The translations under genes were made by a program, and so were the position numbers. DNA of 64,000 bases from Desulfuromonas versatilis (lineage in GTDB: Bacteria > Desulfobacterota > Desulfuromonadia > Desulfuromonadales > NIT-T3): contig NZ_AP024355.1 in the NCBI RefSeq assembly GCF_019704135.1, positions 4,471,034-4,535,033 of the forward strand, written 5' to 3'. Positions within the stretch are counted from its first letter, which is position 1, and the number at the start of each line of letters is the position of its first letter. Below are positions 62,248 to 64,000 of the stretch, piece after piece. The notes beneath the pieces are model-generated. The model ran no database searches, was not told where the DNA came from, and saw nothing but the letters and a program-made list of their open reading frames with translations.

Positions 62248-63702
62248 ATGAAAAGCTTAACGGACATTCTCGGCGCGTTTACCCGGGGCATCGCGCGAAG
62301 CAGGGTTTCCTTGATCGGTGCCATGATGGTCACCGTCATCACCCCGTTCCTGCTCGGGGCCATTTTCTACGACCTGATCTGGCACATCGGCAACACCTAT
62401 GTCGCCGCGATCATTTACATGGTCCTGGGTCCGGCGTTCATCGGCGGCCTGGTGCTGGTGTTCCTCGGGCTGTTTTTCTTCAAAGGCAGGGAGGAGGTAC
62501 GCCTCTTCACCCTGGAGTACCTGCGCGACTACTTCAACGACCCCTCGAAGTTCAGCAAGATGCGCAAGCTGGTCTTTTTCGCAGTCTTCCTGTCCTGCAT
62601 CAACCTGTTCGTCATGGGGCTTCTCGCTTACCGCGGCTACCACTACATGGAATCGGTCGGCTTCTGTGGCCAGTTTTGTCATACCGTGATGAACCCCGAA
62701 CACACTGCCTACAGCAACTCGCCCCACTCCCGCGTGGCCTGCGTTGAGTGCCACATCGGTGCCGGCGCGACCTGGTTCGTGAAATCGAAAATCTCCGGCG
62801 CCCGCCAGTTGTTCGCGGTGGCCCTGGACACCTATCCGCGTCCCATCCAGGTCCCGGTGCACGGCCTGCGCCCGGCGCGGGAAACCTGCGAGGAATGCCA
62901 CCGGCCCGAGAAGTTCCACGGCGAAAAGCTGGTGGTCAGGGACAAGTTCCGCGAAGACGAGGCCAACACCCACGTGCAGACCGTGCTGCTGATGAAGATC
63001 GGCTCCGCCGGCGACCGCGCCAAGAGTTCCCACGGCATCCACTGGCACGTGGCACCGGAAAACCGGATCACCTACAAGGCCTCGGATCACAGCCGCATGG
63101 TCATCCCCGAGGTCACCCTGCACAAGCAGGACGGCACCCAGGTGGTCTTCAGATCCGATGATGCCGATGATCTGTTGGCCGAGGCCGGCGAACATGGCGA
63201 GGTGCGGGAAATGGACTGCATCGACTGCCACAACCGCCCCACCCACATCTATCTGCCCGCGGACGTGGCGGTCGACAACAAGATCCTCTCCGGCGAGATC
63301 GCCCAGGAGCTCCCCTTCATCAAGAAGATGGCCATGGAAGTGGTGACCCGGGAATACGCCTCCCAGGAAGAGGCCAAATCGGCTATCGCCACTGATCTGA
63401 ACAACTATTACCAGAAGAACTATCCCGACTTGGTGCAGCAGAAGCAGGCGGTTCTGGAAAGGTCCATCGCCGCGGTACAGGCGGCGTATGCCGAAAACGT
63501 CTTCCCCGAGATGAACATCAAATGGGGAACCTACACCAACCACATCGGCCACATGGAAGACGGGGGCTGCTTCCGCTGCCACGATGAAAGCCACGAGTCC
63601 CCCGGCGGCGAAGTGGTCTCCCAGGATTGCGACACCTGCCACACCATCCTCGCCGAGGAAGAGGAGAATCCCGAAGTTCTCGACCTCCTGCGGGGCCAGT
63701 AA
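62248..63702 (+). CDS. imcH: ImcH-like NapC/NirT-family multiheme cytochrome c
   Basis: This 484-aa protein has three membrane helices (about 21-46, 51-78, 108-128) followed by a periplasmic heme domain. Heme motifs are CX3CH at 140-145 (CGQFCH, then TVM) and CXXCH at 165, 214, 324, 441 and 461, six in total. NapC/NirT proteins oxidise menaquinol and reduce periplasmic acceptors. The three-helix layout resembles Geobacter ImcH, needed for high-potential acceptors; from memory that protein is described with seven hemes, so the match is not exact. The symbol is given on architecture. Confidence 0.75.
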   Translation: MKSLTDILGAFTRGIARSRVSLIGAMMVTVITPFLLGAIFYDLIWHIGNTYVAAIIYMVLGPAFIGGLVLVFLGLFFFKGREEVRLFTLEYLRDYFNDPSKFSKMRKLVFFAVFLSCINLFVMGLLAYRGYHYMESVGFCGQFCHTVMNPEHTAYSNSPHSRVACVECHIGAGATWFVKSKISGARQLFAVALDTYPRPIQVPVHGLRPARETCEECHRPEKFHGEKLVVRDKFREDEANTHVQTVLLMKIGSAGDRAKSSHGIHWHVAPENRITYKASDHSRMVIPEVTLHKQDGTQVVFRSDDADDLLAEAGEHGEVREMDCIDCHNRPTHIYLPADVAVDNKILSGEIAQELPFIKKMAMEVVTREYASQEEAKSAIATDLNNYYQKNYPDLVQQKQAVLERSIAAVQAAYAENVFPEMNIKWGTYTNHIGHMEDGGCFRCHDESHESPGGEVVSQDCDTCHTILAEEEENPEVLDLLRGQ

Positions 63703-63711
63703 TTCCAAAGC

Positions 63712-63746
63712 AAAAGCCCACCGGCGCGAGCCGGTGGGCTTTTTTC
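63712..63746 (+). terminator. intrinsic terminator of the ImcH-like gene
   Basis: Stem AAAAGCCCACCGGC/GCCGGTGGGCTTTT, loop GCGA, followed by further T residues. Confidence 0.92.
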
Positions 63747-63754
63747 TTGCCAAC

Positions 63755-63925
63755 GAAAAAGACCCTTCGCCAGTTTCGCGAGGGGTCTTTTCAGGTCAGC
63801 CGGAAGCTTATCGAGCCCGGCTTCTCCACCCTGCGGAGCAGGGCGACGATTGCCCCCGTTTCGGGGGCCAGGCAACCTATGTCTTTATGTATGCGGCTAT
63901 GACTTAGGTTCCTCCTTTCTCTTTG
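63755..63925 (-). ncRNA. candidate stand-alone small RNA
   Basis: On the minus strand a predicted transcript of about 170 nt starts near 63925 and ends in a 14-bp terminator hairpin (63757-63770 with 63778-63791) plus TTTTT. Internal inverted repeats suggest several stems: ACCTAaGTC/GACaTAGGT, GGCCCCCG/CGGGGGC, GCCCTG/CAGGGT, and GCCGG/CCGGC. It carries AAAGGAGGAACC near its 5' end and GGTGGAGAAG later. No start codon follows the AGGAGG, so it seems non-coding. I do not recognise the family. Confidence 0.5.
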
Positions 63926-63931
63926 CTTTAC

Positions 63932-63959
63932 ATTGTAACCCCGCCGAGCCGAAAGGCAA
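63932..63959 (-). promoter_or_regulatory. promoter of the candidate small RNA
   Basis: On the minus strand -35 TTGCCT (63959-63954), 16-bp spacer, -10 TACAAT (63937-63932). The rest of the sequence to 64000 shows no supported feature. Confidence 0.55.
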
Positions 63960-64000
63960 GCCCTGGGGATAGTTTTCCCGGTTCAGCAGCGCATCAGCCC

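Noticed and set aside
63800-63915. GEMM-I (c-di-GMP/cGAMP) riboswitch on the minus strand
   Set aside because: The conserved GGAC/GCAAAGCC or GGGGCGGAAAGCC core is missing and no gene follows the terminator, so a stand-alone RNA is a better description.

Overview
This is a high-GC bacterial chromosome segment. Its gene content points to a dissimilatory metal- or sulfur-reducing member of the Desulfuromonadia (Desulfuromonas/Geobacter-like). Three kinds of evidence support this: multiheme c-type cytochromes with inner-membrane quinone modules resembling the Geobacter CbcL, Cbc4 and ImcH types; a NuoF with an extra C-terminal ferredoxin domain; and split F0-ATPase genes. The assignment is an inference from gene content. 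I see no rRNA, tRNA, CRISPR array, insertion sequence or phage gene.

Layout. 1-7.2 kb: end of a BCAM0308-like gene, archease and RtcB (RNA ligation), an SDR protein, a JAB-DinG helicase fusion, a YhcH-family protein and an EamA transporter. 7.2-10.9 kb: FKBP isomerase, Slp-like lipoprotein, tail-specific protease. 10.9-15 kb: an aminotransferase behind an apparently undescribed alanine-codon attenuator (28-codon leader peptide plus terminator), then a glutamate-cysteine ligase, two tandem related structured RNA elements and a gamma-glutamylcyclotransferase. 15-20.7 kb: a secreted diheme cytochrome with MopE-type calcium-binding repeats, an AT-rich intergenic island, and the ProVWX glycine betaine transporter. 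20.7-27.5 kb: PepF, a type II NADH dehydrogenase, and a GH65 disaccharide phosphorylase translationally coupled to a beta-phosphoglucomutase.

27.5-48.9 kb is an energy-conservation block on the minus strand: rnfABCDGE followed by a complete 14-subunit complex I operon (nuoA-N), with a zinc-ribbon/TPR gene inserted between nuoG and nuoH. 49-54.3 kb: hemL, murB, a TrmJ-like methyltransferase and an F0 operon (atpZ, atpI, atpB, atpE). 55-63.7 kb is respiratory electron transfer on the plus strand (apart from a minus-strand DUF2339-like gene): a CbcL-like nonaheme cytochrome c/b fusion, a CbcSTU-like tetraheme/FeS/NrfD operon, and an ImcH-like NapC/NirT cytochrome. The right edge holds a candidate stand-alone small RNA on the minus strand.

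How it fits together: Nuo and Rnf link NADH and ferredoxin to the quinone pool and the ion gradient, the F0 operon uses that gradient, and the cytochromes move quinol electrons toward the periplasm and beyond. A 13-bp near-palindrome, GTATWCWGTATRC, sits in front of nuo, atp and the CbcL-like gene. This suggests one regulator couples NADH oxidation, ATP synthesis and extracellular respiration.
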